Below are positions 36,209 through 45,125 of a stretch of 64,000 nucleotides of DNA, piece after piece. Every line of letters begins with the position of its first letter. Position 1 is the first letter of the stretch. This DNA comes from Balanoglossus misakiensis. Taxonomy: Eukaryota; Hemichordata. The stretch covers positions 8,928,001 through 8,992,000 of the forward strand of contig CM082596.2 in assembly GCA_040954595.2 (NCBI GenBank), written 5' to 3'. Below the pieces are notes generated by a model. It was not told where the DNA came from, did no database searches, and saw only the letters and a list, made by a program, of their open reading frames with translations. Made by a program: the position numbers and the translations under genes.

Positions 36209-36528
36209 TCCTGCACTGCAGTGCTCCGATGTCTTTGGCCTTTAAAAAACTCTCAAAAATCTTCTAGAAAAACGATGACAGACGAACGACGACGATAAAA
36301 ACGGTAGACAAGAACTAAAAGTAGGTATGCAAGGAATATCTGTTGTAAAAAGCGATCGTAAACGATGGCGAGCGTGAGCGTTTGCATAGCGATGTTGACG
36401 TAAGAACGTGAACGGCGCAACTGACGTACCCGCGAGATGTCCGATCCCTAGGCCCTCCAATCGGCCCCGAGCTATCCCACAAAACACCGCGTTTTCCAAG
36501 ATGGCGGTAAAGACAAACCTGGCCTATA

Positions 36529-36657
36529 ACAGTCCCTCGGGCCTTACGGCCCACGCACCACGAAACGCCGAATCGGGCCTTCGGCCCTCAAAAGATACGG
36601 ACCTTACGGCCCTCGCACGAAACGCCGAATCGATACACATTAGGCGCGAGGGACTGT
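36529..36657 (+). mobile_element. Small MITE with ACAGTCCCTCG ends
   Basis: Terminal ACAGTCCCTCG and CGAGGGACTGT. The interior repeats CTTACGGCCC and CACGAAACGCCGAATCG. It follows directly on the right edge of the ISL2EU-like insertion and is reversed relative to 25028-25164. Confidence 0.65.
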
Positions 36658-36680
36658 CGACAGTATAGGCAAAATCGAAA

Positions 36681-36717
36681 CAAGCAATTGTCCCGGGTTC
36701 GATTCCCGGCCAACGCA
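36681..36717 (+). pseudogene. tRNA-Gly 3' half opening the first array
   Basis: T arm and acceptor 3' strand of tRNA-Gly, without the 5' half. Its end is exactly 140 bases before that of the next gene. Confidence 0.8.
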
Positions 36718-36785
36718 TGTATTTTTTTGCAGTAAACATGTATGTTGGGCAAGAATTGGCGTGCAGACGGCATCTCTCCCAACAG

Positions 36786-36857
36786 GCGTTGGTGGTGTAG
36801 TGGTTAACATAGTTGCCTTCCAAGCAATTGTCCCGGGTTCGATTCCCGGCCAACGCA
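36786..36857 (+). tRNA. tRNA-Gly(TCC)
   Basis: 72 nt. Acceptor GCGTTGG pairs with CCAACGC, discriminator A. The D arm carries GGTGTAGTGGTTAA (box A). Anticodon stem GTTGC/GCAAT frames the loop CTTCCAA, so the anticodon is TCC. The T arm is CCGGGTTCGATTCCCGG (box B). No CCA is encoded and there is no intron. A run of seven T starts a few bases after the end, a normal Pol III terminator. It closely resembles vertebrate tRNA-Gly-TCC. Confidence 0.93.
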
Positions 36858-36925
36858 TGTATTTTTTTGCAGTAAACATGTATGTTGGGCAAGAATTGGC
36901 ATGCAGACGACATCTCTCCCAACAG

Positions 36926-36997
36926 GCGTTGGTGGTGTAGTGGTTAACATAGTTGCCTTCCAAGCAATTGTCCCGGGTTCGATTCCCGGCCAACGCA
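36926..36997 (+). tRNA. tRNA-Gly(TCC), second tandem copy
   Basis: Identical in sequence and fold to the gene 140 bases upstream, with its own T-run terminator. Confidence 0.93.
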
Positions 36998-37065
36998 TGT
37001 ATTTTTTTGCAGTAAACATTTATGTTGGGCAAGAATTGGCATGCAGACGACATCTCTCCCAACAG

Positions 37066-37124
37066 GCGTTGGTGGTGTAGTGGTTAACAAGCAACTGTCC
37101 TGGGTTCGATTCCCGGCCAACGCA
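37066..37124 (+). pseudogene. tRNA-Gly with anticodon arm deleted
   Basis: Starts normally (GCGTTGGTGG), but 13 bases covering the 5' anticodon stem and the anticodon itself are missing. A further substitution alters the 3' stem. The same deletion closes the second array at 53092-53150. Confidence 0.85.
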
Positions 37125-38415
37125 GATTTTTTTGCAGTTGGATATTTCTTATCAGATAATATTCACTTACTCACTCACTCACTCAATTCACTCACTCACT
37201 CACTCACTGAAGTCTGAAACACCATGTATGGCTTGTTCTCTCGTTCATATAATTTTGAAACGGTCCACTTTTGAAAAACACATTTCACATTCTCTGCACA
37301 AATCCCCACGTTTTACTTAAAAAACGGACACGAAAACACCGAGAGCAGTATCAGAATGTATTTTGCAACGTTATGACTACGCATACTTGCTGAAAAAAAA
37401 TGAACCCGTTGTACGTGTCGCGATTTGCAAATAGTCCACACGTTAACGTTTCCATCAGCACACTTTCTCATCAACTGCAAGTCCAAGTAAAATTGACAGA
37501 CAACTGGAACACAGTGCGTGAATTGATATTTTAATTAAAGACGAAAAGAAAAGTGACAGCAAACATCAAGTAGACCGTCTCAAAAAACATCAGTTGCTGT
37601 TCAAGATTAGGTATTAACTTGTTTGACGGACAGAAACTAAACTGCAAAATGGAAGCAGTTGTGCTAACTCTATGGCATTGAATGCTGCGCATGCCTACTG
37701 GCAAGCATAGATTTCCACTCTCATGGAGATATGACGATTCCAGGTAACTGGATAAAACCGGACAGACTCTGCTGTGAAAGCCTTGTCTCCCAATTCATGG
37801 TAGACAATTGTGTCCCGGTCAGAAATCGCAACGAAAATCTGAAACGTAAAACATGATAGTGTTTTCAGTTGATATAGGAAAGCTGGCCTTTCTGTAGGTT
37901 TACGCAATACACTGATGTAAGCGGTGATAGCCACCCCTTATATTTATTGTGCCAAAATTACTACCAATAATATATCCCAGAAATGTGTTTCCTTATTCTT
38001 TTCAGTCGTGTGTATGGTGTACACTGTGCGCATCTTTAATATATCTTTAATATATATGTATGAACATTGTCAGGTTCTTCGAATCGGACATTGTGAAGTT
38101 CATACCTTTTCAGAGCCATCGTCCCGAGTCACATATGTCCATTGACCGTGTTCCTTCTGGTAGCCGAGTTTGAATGATGTCACCCACTGAGAATAATCAC
38201 TTCACTCCTAAATTTAACAAGAAGAAAAGCGTGGTCACCATAAAATGTGCAAAATTCGGTTGAAACCGTTGGTACGTTGCGTTACAATGAGATACTATCT
38301 CGTTATAACGAGATAATTTTTTATTTCTTGCTTTACAAAATGGCGTTTACGGGCTTTCATACTTTTACTATTCAGTCAATTTGGGTGTTTTTTACCGACG
38401 ATCGACAGTACTGTG

Positions 38416-38544
38416 TTATTTAAAACCGCATCACACCGCGATAATTAATCCGCATATGCTAATGAGCTAATGAATATTCATTAGGACCATATATATAGTA
38501 CGTTCGGTACCTAGAGCACACTTCCCACACTTCAACCACGAGAG
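38416..38544 (+). repeat. A1 split direct repeat
   Basis: Matches 44786-44914 over its whole length, starting TTATTTAAAACCGCATCACACC and ending CCACGAGAG. It contains the TATA box and probably the transcription start. Confidence 0.9.
38490..38497 (+). promoter_or_regulatory. Probable TATA box of the YR retrotransposon
   Basis: TATATATA in A1, 71 bases before the leader ATG (38568). A start near 38520 would leave a short 5' UTR. Confidence 0.5.
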
Positions 38545-38567
38545 CAGGTGCAGCGGCAGAGGAGAGC

Positions 38568-40526
38568 ATGGCATCCAATGGTACTGATCAGCCCGCCCAG
38601 CCAGAAGCCACGATAACTCAGGTTGCAACCACCGTGACGCCAAATGTAGCTGCGGCAGCGTTTGTTGCAGCGCATCGGCCTTCTACTTCCCAAGGTAACA
38701 TTGAAGCCCATGGTGAATCGCAGACAGCAACCCAGCAAACGCCCACTACCGCAGGTACAGGTGCAAGACCTAGAAGAGGAAACCGCGACGGCCTAGACCG
38801 TGTGCAAGGGAATGTAGAAAATGCTGCAGTAGCCGGAGAAACGGAGGTAAATAGTTTTGTGCTTCTTGTTTTTTCTCTGTCGTCGTGTTGTGAATTCTTG
38901 TTTTATATGTGTATCCAGCTGTGCGTTCGTCATTTTTTATTCATTTCATAGTTTTCCGCTTGTGCACTGAGACGCCGAGTGTCTGTTGCCTTCTCGATTC
39001 ATTCATTGCGTAACTTTCTGACACCTGTTGCACCCGTTTCCATGTGCATTGCTCATTTCATTTGGTCGTGCTATCACTTCATTGTTCATTTCACCGCTTT
39101 GTGTTTTCATGTCCATTCAGCCGTACATTGTTCATTTCACCCGGTTGTGCTATCACTACATTGTTCATTTCATCGCTTTGTGTTTTCATGTCCATTCAGC
39201 CGTACATTGTTCATTTCATCCGGTGGTGCTATCACTACGTTCATCTGTTAGTGGTTTCACGTACATTGCTTATTTCATCTCGTGTTTTACATGCGTTTTT
39301 GCGTGCATGTCTTCATTGCCTCCATTCATTCCCGTTGTGACGCAAGGTGTGCTTTCATTGCTTCATTTCATCCCCGTGATGTCGGGCGTGTGTTTTTATT
39401 GTTACATTTCACCTAGGCCATTGTTCGCGCTTGTCACCCACGGCATGATGTAGACTGACGTAGCATGAACATCTATGGCCTTCCCCACATTCTGCATGCC
39501 TTTCCCGGGGTCTCTACCCATAACCATGTATGTATATATGTACGTGTACATTGTCAGTCGCTATATAGTGTATTCTTCATCGTATTGACTATATTGATTA
39601 TATCGAGGGGCGTGTAGGCCCGATTATAGCGTGGGCGTGTAGGCCCGATTATATCGTTGGCGTGTAGGCCCGATTATATCGTGGGGCGTGTAGGCCCGAT
39701 TATATCGTGGGGCGTGTAGGCCCGATTATATCGTGGGGCGTGTAGGCCCGATTATATCGTGGGGCGTGTAGGTCCGATTATATCGAGGGGCGTGTAGGTC
39801 CGATTATATCGTGGGGCGTGTAGGTCCGATTATATCGAGGGGCGTGTAGGTCCGATTATACCGAGAAACGTGGAAGCTCGATTATATGGTGGGGCCCGGG
39901 GTGGAGCGTGCAGCTCGATTATTACGATAACCTGGCTTTGTGTGCTATGGGTAATACCTAGTAGTATAAATAGATGTGAAGGCAGCGCATATTGCATACT
40001 GGTTCTAGAGTGTCTTTGGTTAGATGATTATGAGAATGTTCTTGCTATATTTCAGGTGAAGCGACAGCTTACTGAGTTACAGAGACAGATGGAACAAATG
40101 GTGCAGTCCAGTGGAACGGCATCGGTAGACGAGGCATTGCAAAAAGTGATGGATTTGGCACATAACCCCTCTGTCACATCTCGCAGCCAGTTGCTGAGTG
40201 CGTTGAGGGCATTGGTCGACCGCGCCACGTCTATTGGCCACTCAAAGTTGCATCGATACAGGGCAGTCCAGCTGTCACAGTTTGAATCCAATGACTTTGG
40301 AGATGAGGCTGGGCGACTGATAGTACTGTTGCTAGGCAACAAAGAGGAAGCAGAAATCGCATCCAAGGTTAACAAATTTATGCAGCATGCAAAGAGCCGT
40401 CCTGCGCCCTATAATCGCCCAAGATGGAGAGGGGGTGATCAGTACCGTGGAAATAGAGATGGAAAGTGTTATGTTTGTGGATTACCAGGTCACTTCGCTA
40501 GAAGTTGTGACAAAAAGAAAGAATAA
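38568..40526 (+). CDS. Gag-like protein, spliced, with CCHC zinc knuckle
   Basis: Leader exon 38568-38846 (93 codons, MASNGTDQ..., Ala/Thr/Gln-rich) ends at donor GTAAAT in phase 0. The second exon, 40056-40526 after TTTCAG, begins VKRQLTELQRQMEQ, a predicted coiled coil. Then comes a helical region and a single zinc knuckle, CYVCGLPGHFARSC (CX2CX4HX4C), near the C terminus. The total is 249 residues. This is a typical nucleocapsid-type RNA-binding Gag. AATAAA follows at 40558-40563. The intron (38847-40055) holds diverged TTCATTTCA repeats and a 26 bp minisatellite. Confidence 0.8.
39597..39900. repeat. 26 bp minisatellite in the Gag intron
   Basis: About eleven copies of CGTGTAGGCCCGATTATATCGTGGGG, with GGTCC and GAGGGG variants, at an exact 26-base step in the centre (39661, 39687 and so on). 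Confidence 0.9.
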
Positions 40527-40557
40527 TGTATACAATTTGGCTTGATGCTTGAAATGT

Positions 40558-40563
40558 AATAAA
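40558..40563 (+). terminator. AATAAA after Gag
   Basis: Polyadenylation hexamer 32 bases after the Gag stop, before the RT acceptor at 40730. Confidence 0.6.
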
Positions 40564-40730
40564 ACGTAATATAATCTATATTGTGTCTGGCCTTTTTTCA
40601 TTATCCCCTGGGCAGGGGGGCTACCTCAAGAAGCCCTTTGCTGTTTCAGCAACCTGCATATGCAGGTCCTGTCTGGGGGCGCCCTCATGTAACCCTACTA
40701 GTGTTACATTCCCTTTGTGTTCTCTTGCAG

Positions 40731-42911
40731 TTTCACACCCCCGAGTGGGAATACCTGTACGAGGTGAATCGGGAGTCCTGTGTACGACAATATCACTCTT
40801 GGGTTACATGTGAGGGCGCTCCCAGGCAGGTGGAATATGTCGAGCTGCCAAGTGTCAAAGATGTTGCTATGGGAAAAGTATATGCTTCGCCAAGTGATTT
40901 ATTTTACCGAGACCCCAATGAATTCCAGGCTGGGGAACTTCATAACCATGTAGAATTCTGGCAAGATATCACCCGGTGTTTACTTGACCGTGATGTGATC
41001 ATGGACTGGCTAATTAATGGAGTGTACATTTCACGATTCATGCAACATTTTAAAGGACAATTTAAGACCCGAGATTATGACCATGTCGCACCCCCTTGTC
41101 AAGCATTTTACAACAACCCCCAATGTAGCCAATTTGGCGAGTTTATTGCCAAGACCTTGGGGGACAGATTACAGTCTGGGGCTATATCTAGATTTGGAAA
41201 AGTTGGATGTGATCCACCCCCTCGCATTGTTATGCCCATAACGATTGAACCCACAAAACCCCGACTGTGCACAGACATGCGCTTTCTCAATCTGTGGATT
41301 TCAGACATCCCCTTTTCGCTTGATAAATTACTCGAGGTCACAAAATACCTCGATGGTAATGATTACCAGTTTAAGTGTGACGATAAGAGTGGGTATGATC
41401 ACATCCGAATAGCAGAACCCGATAGAGTGTACGTGGGTTTTCAGTGGGCAGGGTATTGGTATATTTGCAATACCCTGCCATTTGGATGGAAATTATCTGC
41501 ATATATATATCAGACAGTAGGTTACTGTATTACTAGTTATGTCAGATCCTTAGGTGTACCATGTATACAATACATAGATGACCGGCATGGGGGCGCACTG
41601 CGCCTGCCCAGAGGGAAAAATCAACAGAATTGGGGTAAAGCACAATTGGCAGAGGCCGCAGCCTACATTTTGTTAAAAACGTGCATCGATGCTGGATACT
41701 TTATATCACTAGACAAAAGCGTGCTGAAACCAGTCCAACGCTTGGTGATGTTGGGTCTGACTGTAGACACCGTAGATATGGCTTTCTCCATACCAGAGAA
41801 GAAAAAATGCTCATTCTTGGAGCTAGTTAATGGGGTCTTACAAGCAAAAATGACCCACCTATCCCTAATTCAGAAGATCATGGGCAAATGCATTTCGCTA
41901 TCCTTAGCCATACCATGTGCTAGGTTGTATATCAGACAAATGGCGACCGTAGTGGCAAAAGCCAATTCTACAGCGAGATCCGTGATAGCTTTAAAGAGCG
42001 CCCTCAGAGGGGAGCTAATGGAATGGGTTAGAATAGTTGAAAGCGCGCAGAAATTTAAATGGCCTATAGAAGAACACGTTGAGATTTCCATCTCCACCGA
42101 TGCTAGCTCATATAAATGGGGTGCGATATTACACCAAAGTCATGAGGTGGATTCTGATATCATAGTCAGCGATATGTGGGAGAACGAATGGGCGGGAAAA
42201 CCAATAGTGCTAAAGGAGGCCGAGGCATTGCTGAGAGCTCTGATGGCGTTTCAAGAAGTAACACGGGACAAGCGTGTTGACGCAAATGTGGACTCCATGG
42301 TATTGACACAAGTATGGGCAAAGGGTACCCCGGGAGCCAAATCAGTCGCCCTCAATGAAGTAGTCCGCAAGTTGTTTCATTGGTGCGTGGATAATAACAT
42401 CAGGCTGACGCTTAGATACGTGAAGTCATCAGACAATAAAGCAGACGCGCCGTCAAGAGAGATATCGCCGATGGACGCTGCACTAACCCCCAAAGCGTGG
42501 GAAAAGGTTCAGAAATTGTTCGGGCCACACCAGATGGATGCCATGGCAAACAGTTCCAATACAAAATTGCCGAGGTTCGTGTCCCCATTCAAACAGCCTG
42601 GCTGTGAAGGTGTGAATATATTTCACCATAGCTTCTCGAGGGATGACAAGCTGTATATATATCCACCCTTTGTACTGGTACATGCTGTCCTCCGACACGT
42701 TATTCAGCGAGGATATAAGGCTACAGTGATCGTACCCAGACACAGATTCACTCCACCGTTCTGGCCACTCATACGCCAAAAGGCAGTGGACATTCAGCAG
42801 ATAGGAGAACACGGAGAAGACGATGTGATCCTTATACCAACAAAGTACGGTTATGCACCACGTAGTCTCAAGTGTGACTTGTATGCTGTGTCTCTAGGCG
42901 ATAGAGTATAA
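40731..42911 (+). CDS. Reverse transcriptase-RNase H exon of the YR retrotransposon
   Basis: 726 codons open from acceptor TTGCAG (ends 40730), phase 0, to TAA. The reverse transcriptase shows LCTDMRFLN, FKCDDKSGYDH, NTLPFGWKLS and the catalytic YIDD (codons at 41571-41582). RNase H follows with STDAS (Asp), KEAEALL (Glu), VDSM (Asp) and NKADAPSR (Asp). The C-terminal part (LPRFVS, YIYPPFVLVHAVLRHV) is the conserved tail seen after RNase H in DIRS-group elements. There is no good internal ATG at the start, so it is presumably translated after splicing from the 93-codon leader exon, whose donor phase matches. Confidence 0.9.
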   Translation, partial: FHTPEWEYLYEVNRESCVRQYHSWVTCEGAPRQVEYVELPSVKDVAMGKVYASPSDLFYRDPNEFQAGELHNHVEFWQDITRCLLDRDVIMDWLINGVYISRFMQHFKGQFKTRDYDHVAPPCQAFYNNPQCSQFGEFIAKTLGDRLQSGAISRFGKVGCDPPPRIVMPITIEPTKPRLCTDMRFLNLWISDIPFSLDKLLEVTKYLDGNDYQFKCDDKSGYDHIRIAEPDRVYVGFQWAGYWYICNTLPFGWKLSAYIYQTVGYCITSYVRSLGVPCIQYIDDRHGGALRLPRGKNQQNWGKAQLAEAAAYILLKTCIDAGYFISLDKSVLKPVQRLVMLGLTVDTVDMAFSIPEKKKCSFLELVNGVLQAKMTHLSLIQKIMGKCISLSLAIPCARLYIRQMATVVAKANSTARSVIALKSALRGELMEWVRIVESAQKFKWPIEEHVEISISTDASSYKWGAILHQSHEVDSDIIVSDMWENEWAGKPIVLKEAEALLRALMAFQEVTRDKRVDANVDSMVLTQVWAKGTPGAKSVALNEVVRKLFHWCVDNNIRLTLRYVKSSDNKADAPSREISPMDAALTPKAWEKVQKLFGPHQMDAMANSSNTKLPRFVSPFKQPGCEGVNIFHHSFSRDDKLYIYPPFVLVHAVLRHVIQRGYKATVIVPRHRFTPPFWPLIRQKAVDIQQIGEHGEDDVILIPTKYGYAPRSLKCDLYAVSLGDRV

Positions 42912-42982
42912 TATACACGTAGATATATCATGAGAAGATGTTTTTACACATAATTCTCTCTATCATAGTATGTTCAAACATA

Positions 42983-42988
42983 AATAAA
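42983..42988 (+). terminator. AATAAA after RT-RNase H
   Basis: Polyadenylation hexamer about 70 bases after the RT stop and before the recombinase acceptor. Confidence 0.6.
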
Positions 42989-43062
42989 GTAAACAAATGA
43001 ATATACGTAATGGAAATAGTTAAGTTCGTGGTCATTATTTATGCATTATCTCATATCCACAG

Positions 43063-44319
43063 ATTTTGTGCTGGATGTGTGGAGTAAGAAACGATGAGCA
43101 ACAGACACAGTGTCAGATGTGTTCAACATTGCTAGCGCCAATTAAGCCTCCACGAAATCATACCAAGATTGTCAATACACCAAATCTACTCGCGATAGAC
43201 CAACGTATGCACGAGGTGCTGGGACACAGGTCTCCATATGAGATACAAAAGGACAGGATTATACAGCAACTTGAATCCTTCATGAGCGCAGTTCCCGGGC
43301 AGGTGGGTCTGGCGGGAGTAAAACCAGAGCATATCGTGAAATTTCTTATATACAAGGATAAAGACGCAAAGACGCAAGTACATCAGGACATATGTGATTA
43401 TTATGGGAGGGAAGGCCACATGCCTTGTCAATGTCCAAAACGCCTGACATCTGGCACATTAAAAAATATGGTATCAAAAATGAGTGCATTTTTTCAACAA
43501 CTGCCTCGAGATAACCCGACCAAATCAATTATGGTAGAAAGATATATTAAAAAAATGTCAGAAGAGCAAGCCAAGGCACACGTTATGCCAAAACAAGCGA
43601 AACCCTTGTTTTTGCAGAAGATGAAGTTGATATTTGGGCACATTCTTAATAAATTAGCCAGAGCCACGACAATTGGTCAGATTTATATACTGGCTCGTGA
43701 TATAACCTTCTTCAAAGTTCTAATGTTCTCCGGAGATAGAGCGGGAGATCTGGGTAATGTCAAAACACAGGAAATTCTCCGTTTCCCAGATAATTCAGGT
43801 TTTATATTCAACCATACATACGGGAAAACATTAAGAGGTGCTACATCAAACATGTTTGCAATCAAGCGATGTATAGATGTAGGGATCTGTCCAGTATACG
43901 CCATCGAGCAATACATCACTCTAGCAGAGAGGATTGGGATAAATTTAAGAAGGGGACACATGTTCCGCCCAACGACACCAAGTGGTGAGGTAGACCAACG
44001 CCCTCTGTCGTCACAGGCAGTCTATGGTCGCCTTAAAACGTATTTGCAGGAGCTGAATTTAGATCAAGGGGAAACACCCCATGGCTGTAGAAGTGCTTGT
44101 GCCATCTCGTTATCATTAGCGGGGGCACAAGTAGACGACTTGTTACGTCATATTGGATGGAAGTCAAAAGATATGGCACATCATTATACAAAATTGTCAC
44201 AAGTATCAGCAGCCCAGGGGCCGGCTGAGAAACTTAGAAAAACAGTTGATATGAACACGGTCTTGACACAAGAGTATGAACAGGCAAATAACTTGACGGG
44301 TTTTTCTCAAGCCTTCTGA
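43063..44319 (+). CDS. Tyrosine recombinase exon with RanBP2-like zinc finger
   Basis: 418 codons from acceptor ATCCACAG (ends 43062), phase 0. The N terminus ILCWMCGVRNDEQQTQCQMC fits the RanBP2 finger pattern W-x-C-x2-C-x3-N-x6-C-x2-C. A second Cys/His cluster (DICDYYGREGHMPCQCPKRL) follows. The catalytic domain has R226 in SGDRAGDLG, H340 and R343 in PHGCRSA, the RHIGW motif and Y375 in AHHYTKL, the full R-H-R-H-Y set. It presumably integrates a circular DNA intermediate. An initiator ATG before the zinc finger is lacking, consistent with splicing from the leader exon. AATAAA follows at 44506. Confidence 0.9.
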   Translation: MLCWMCGVRNDEQQTQCQMCSTLLAPIKPPRNHTKIVNTPNLLAIDQRMHEVLGHRSPYEIQKDRIIQQLESFMSAVPGQVGLAGVKPEHIVKFLIYKDKDAKTQVHQDICDYYGREGHMPCQCPKRLTSGTLKNMVSKMSAFFQQLPRDNPTKSIMVERYIKKMSEEQAKAHVMPKQAKPLFLQKMKLIFGHILNKLARATTIGQIYILARDITFFKVLMFSGDRAGDLGNVKTQEILRFPDNSGFIFNHTYGKTLRGATSNMFAIKRCIDVGICPVYAIEQYITLAERIGINLRRGHMFRPTTPSGEVDQRPLSSQAVYGRLKTYLQELNLDQGETPHGCRSACAISLSLAGAQVDDLLRHIGWKSKDMAHHYTKLSQVSAAQGPAEKLRKTVDMNTVLTQEYEQANNLTGFSQAF

Positions 44320-44505
44320 TGTGTACATATAGATAAGTAAATAATAATGGATATGGAATGTTTAAGCACATACAGCGTGCTGTTATCCCTGTGTAATGTA
44401 AATATTAGTGTCTATCATATTATTAGTAGTACTAGCATGTGAAGAGATTGCTTTTCTGCTGTAATTGCCATGGTGACTATTAATCATGTATTTGTAAGTT
44501 GTGAA

Positions 44506-44511
44506 AATAAA
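44506..44511 (+). terminator. AATAAA after the recombinase
   Basis: Polyadenylation hexamer 187 bases after the recombinase stop and before B1. Confidence 0.6.
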
Positions 44512-44708
44512 GACATGATGGATCAAAACATATGATCACATCCAAATAACAGAACCTATAGAATGTATATGGGTTATATTTCAGTGTCAATAGGTTTGGG
44601 AAATATAATTGAGTGAGCTGATGGATATGGGGTATTTAAGGTATGGGAACATGAGTAGGGTTCTTATGGTAATTGCATAGATAATGAAGAGAAGCGAGTT
44701 TTGCCGTA

Positions 44709-44787
44709 GATAACAACGATCTGACCCAATCCTTATTACAATAGGCAATATTCTTGAGCGGGGTGGTAAGGCTTTAAATATTATATT
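44709..44787 (+). repeat. B1 split direct repeat
   Basis: GATAACAACGATCTGACCC... through TTAAATATTATATT; matches 45047-45125. Confidence 0.88.
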
Positions 44788-44914
44788 ATTTAAAACCGCA
44801 TCACACCGCGATAATTAATCCGCATATGCTAATGAGCTAATGAATATTCATTAGGACCATATATATAGTACGTTCGGTACCTAGAGCACACTTCCCACAC
44901 TTCAACCACGAGAG
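44786..44914 (+). repeat. A2 split direct repeat
   Basis: Second copy of A1, immediately after B1. It is followed by a GGGGA-rich run (44955-44985) and a short hairpin before B2. Confidence 0.88.
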
Positions 44915-45046
44915 TAAGCAGTGCTAGCGGTTGATGAGAAAACTCCATAGGTAAAGGGAGGGGAGGGGAGGGGAGGGGAGGGGGAGATTTGGTAATTCCC
45001 CACCCGCCCACCCGATCTTAGTCACTCCGCTCCGGAATTCGCCTTC

Positions 45047-45125
45047 GATAACAACGATCTGACCCAATCCTTATTACAATAGGCAATATTCTTGAGCGGG
45101 GTGGTAAGGCTTTAAATATTATATT
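45047..45125 (+). repeat. B2 split direct repeat, right end of the element
   Basis: Second copy of B1. Lectin intron sequence resumes directly after it (TTCAATATTCTAAATATT). Confidence 0.88.

Larger units (their letters stand above)
17635..36526. repeat. Segmental repeat unit 1 (interrupted by the ISL2EU-like element)
   Basis: The unit begins at TTGGATAT...TATCAGATAA (17638), which recurs at 37138 and 53163. It holds lectin-discoidin copy 1, a shared 5' flank (22998-25168) and foldback 25169-28753. The ISL2EU-like element then splits the foldback end from the next tRNA array. Colinear sequence follows in units 2 and 3, including identical introns, MITEs and splice sites. Confidence 0.85.
28755..36526. 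mobile_element. ISL2EU-like DNA transposon with two genes, 5' truncated
   Basis: The insertion splits the junction GAAACAAGC / TATAACAGTCCC that is intact at 52562/52563. It carries a spliced THAP-type DDE transposase on the plus strand (lacking THAP) and a convergent SAP-SWIM-YqaJ-PHD gene on the minus strand. A YqaJ partner gene is, to my knowledge, typical of ISL2EU elements. No matching terminal inverted repeats are visible, and the left end seems deleted. Confidence 0.7.
38416..45125 (+). mobile_element. DIRS-order tyrosine-recombinase retrotransposon (Ngaro/PAT-like split direct repeats)
   Basis: About 6.7 kb. Order: A1 (38416-38544), leader exon, Gag, RT-RNase H, tyrosine recombinase, B1 (44709-44787), A2 (44786-44914), B2 (45047-45125). 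The A and B pairs are almost identical direct repeats arranged A1...B1-A2-B2, the split-direct-repeat layout of Ngaro and PAT elements. There is no integrase and no LTR. Flanks match uninterrupted unit 1 near 18980-18990, with no clear target duplication, as expected for recombinase-mediated insertion. Open frames and near-identical repeats suggest a recent insertion. Confidence 0.9.

Noticed and set aside
36524-37062. Minus-strand frames with repeated KYMRWPGIEPGTIA-type words
   Set aside because: Antisense translation of the tRNA-Gly repeats. The same artefact occurs at 52652-53120.
36681-37124. CRISPR-like array of regular repeats
   Set aside because: Period 140 with complete tRNA genes in a eukaryotic context; not CRISPR.
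38979-39453. Overlapping frames rich in His, Phe and Cys in the Gag intron
   Set aside because: Made of diverged TTCATTTCA repeats between the leader donor and Gag acceptor; no domain.
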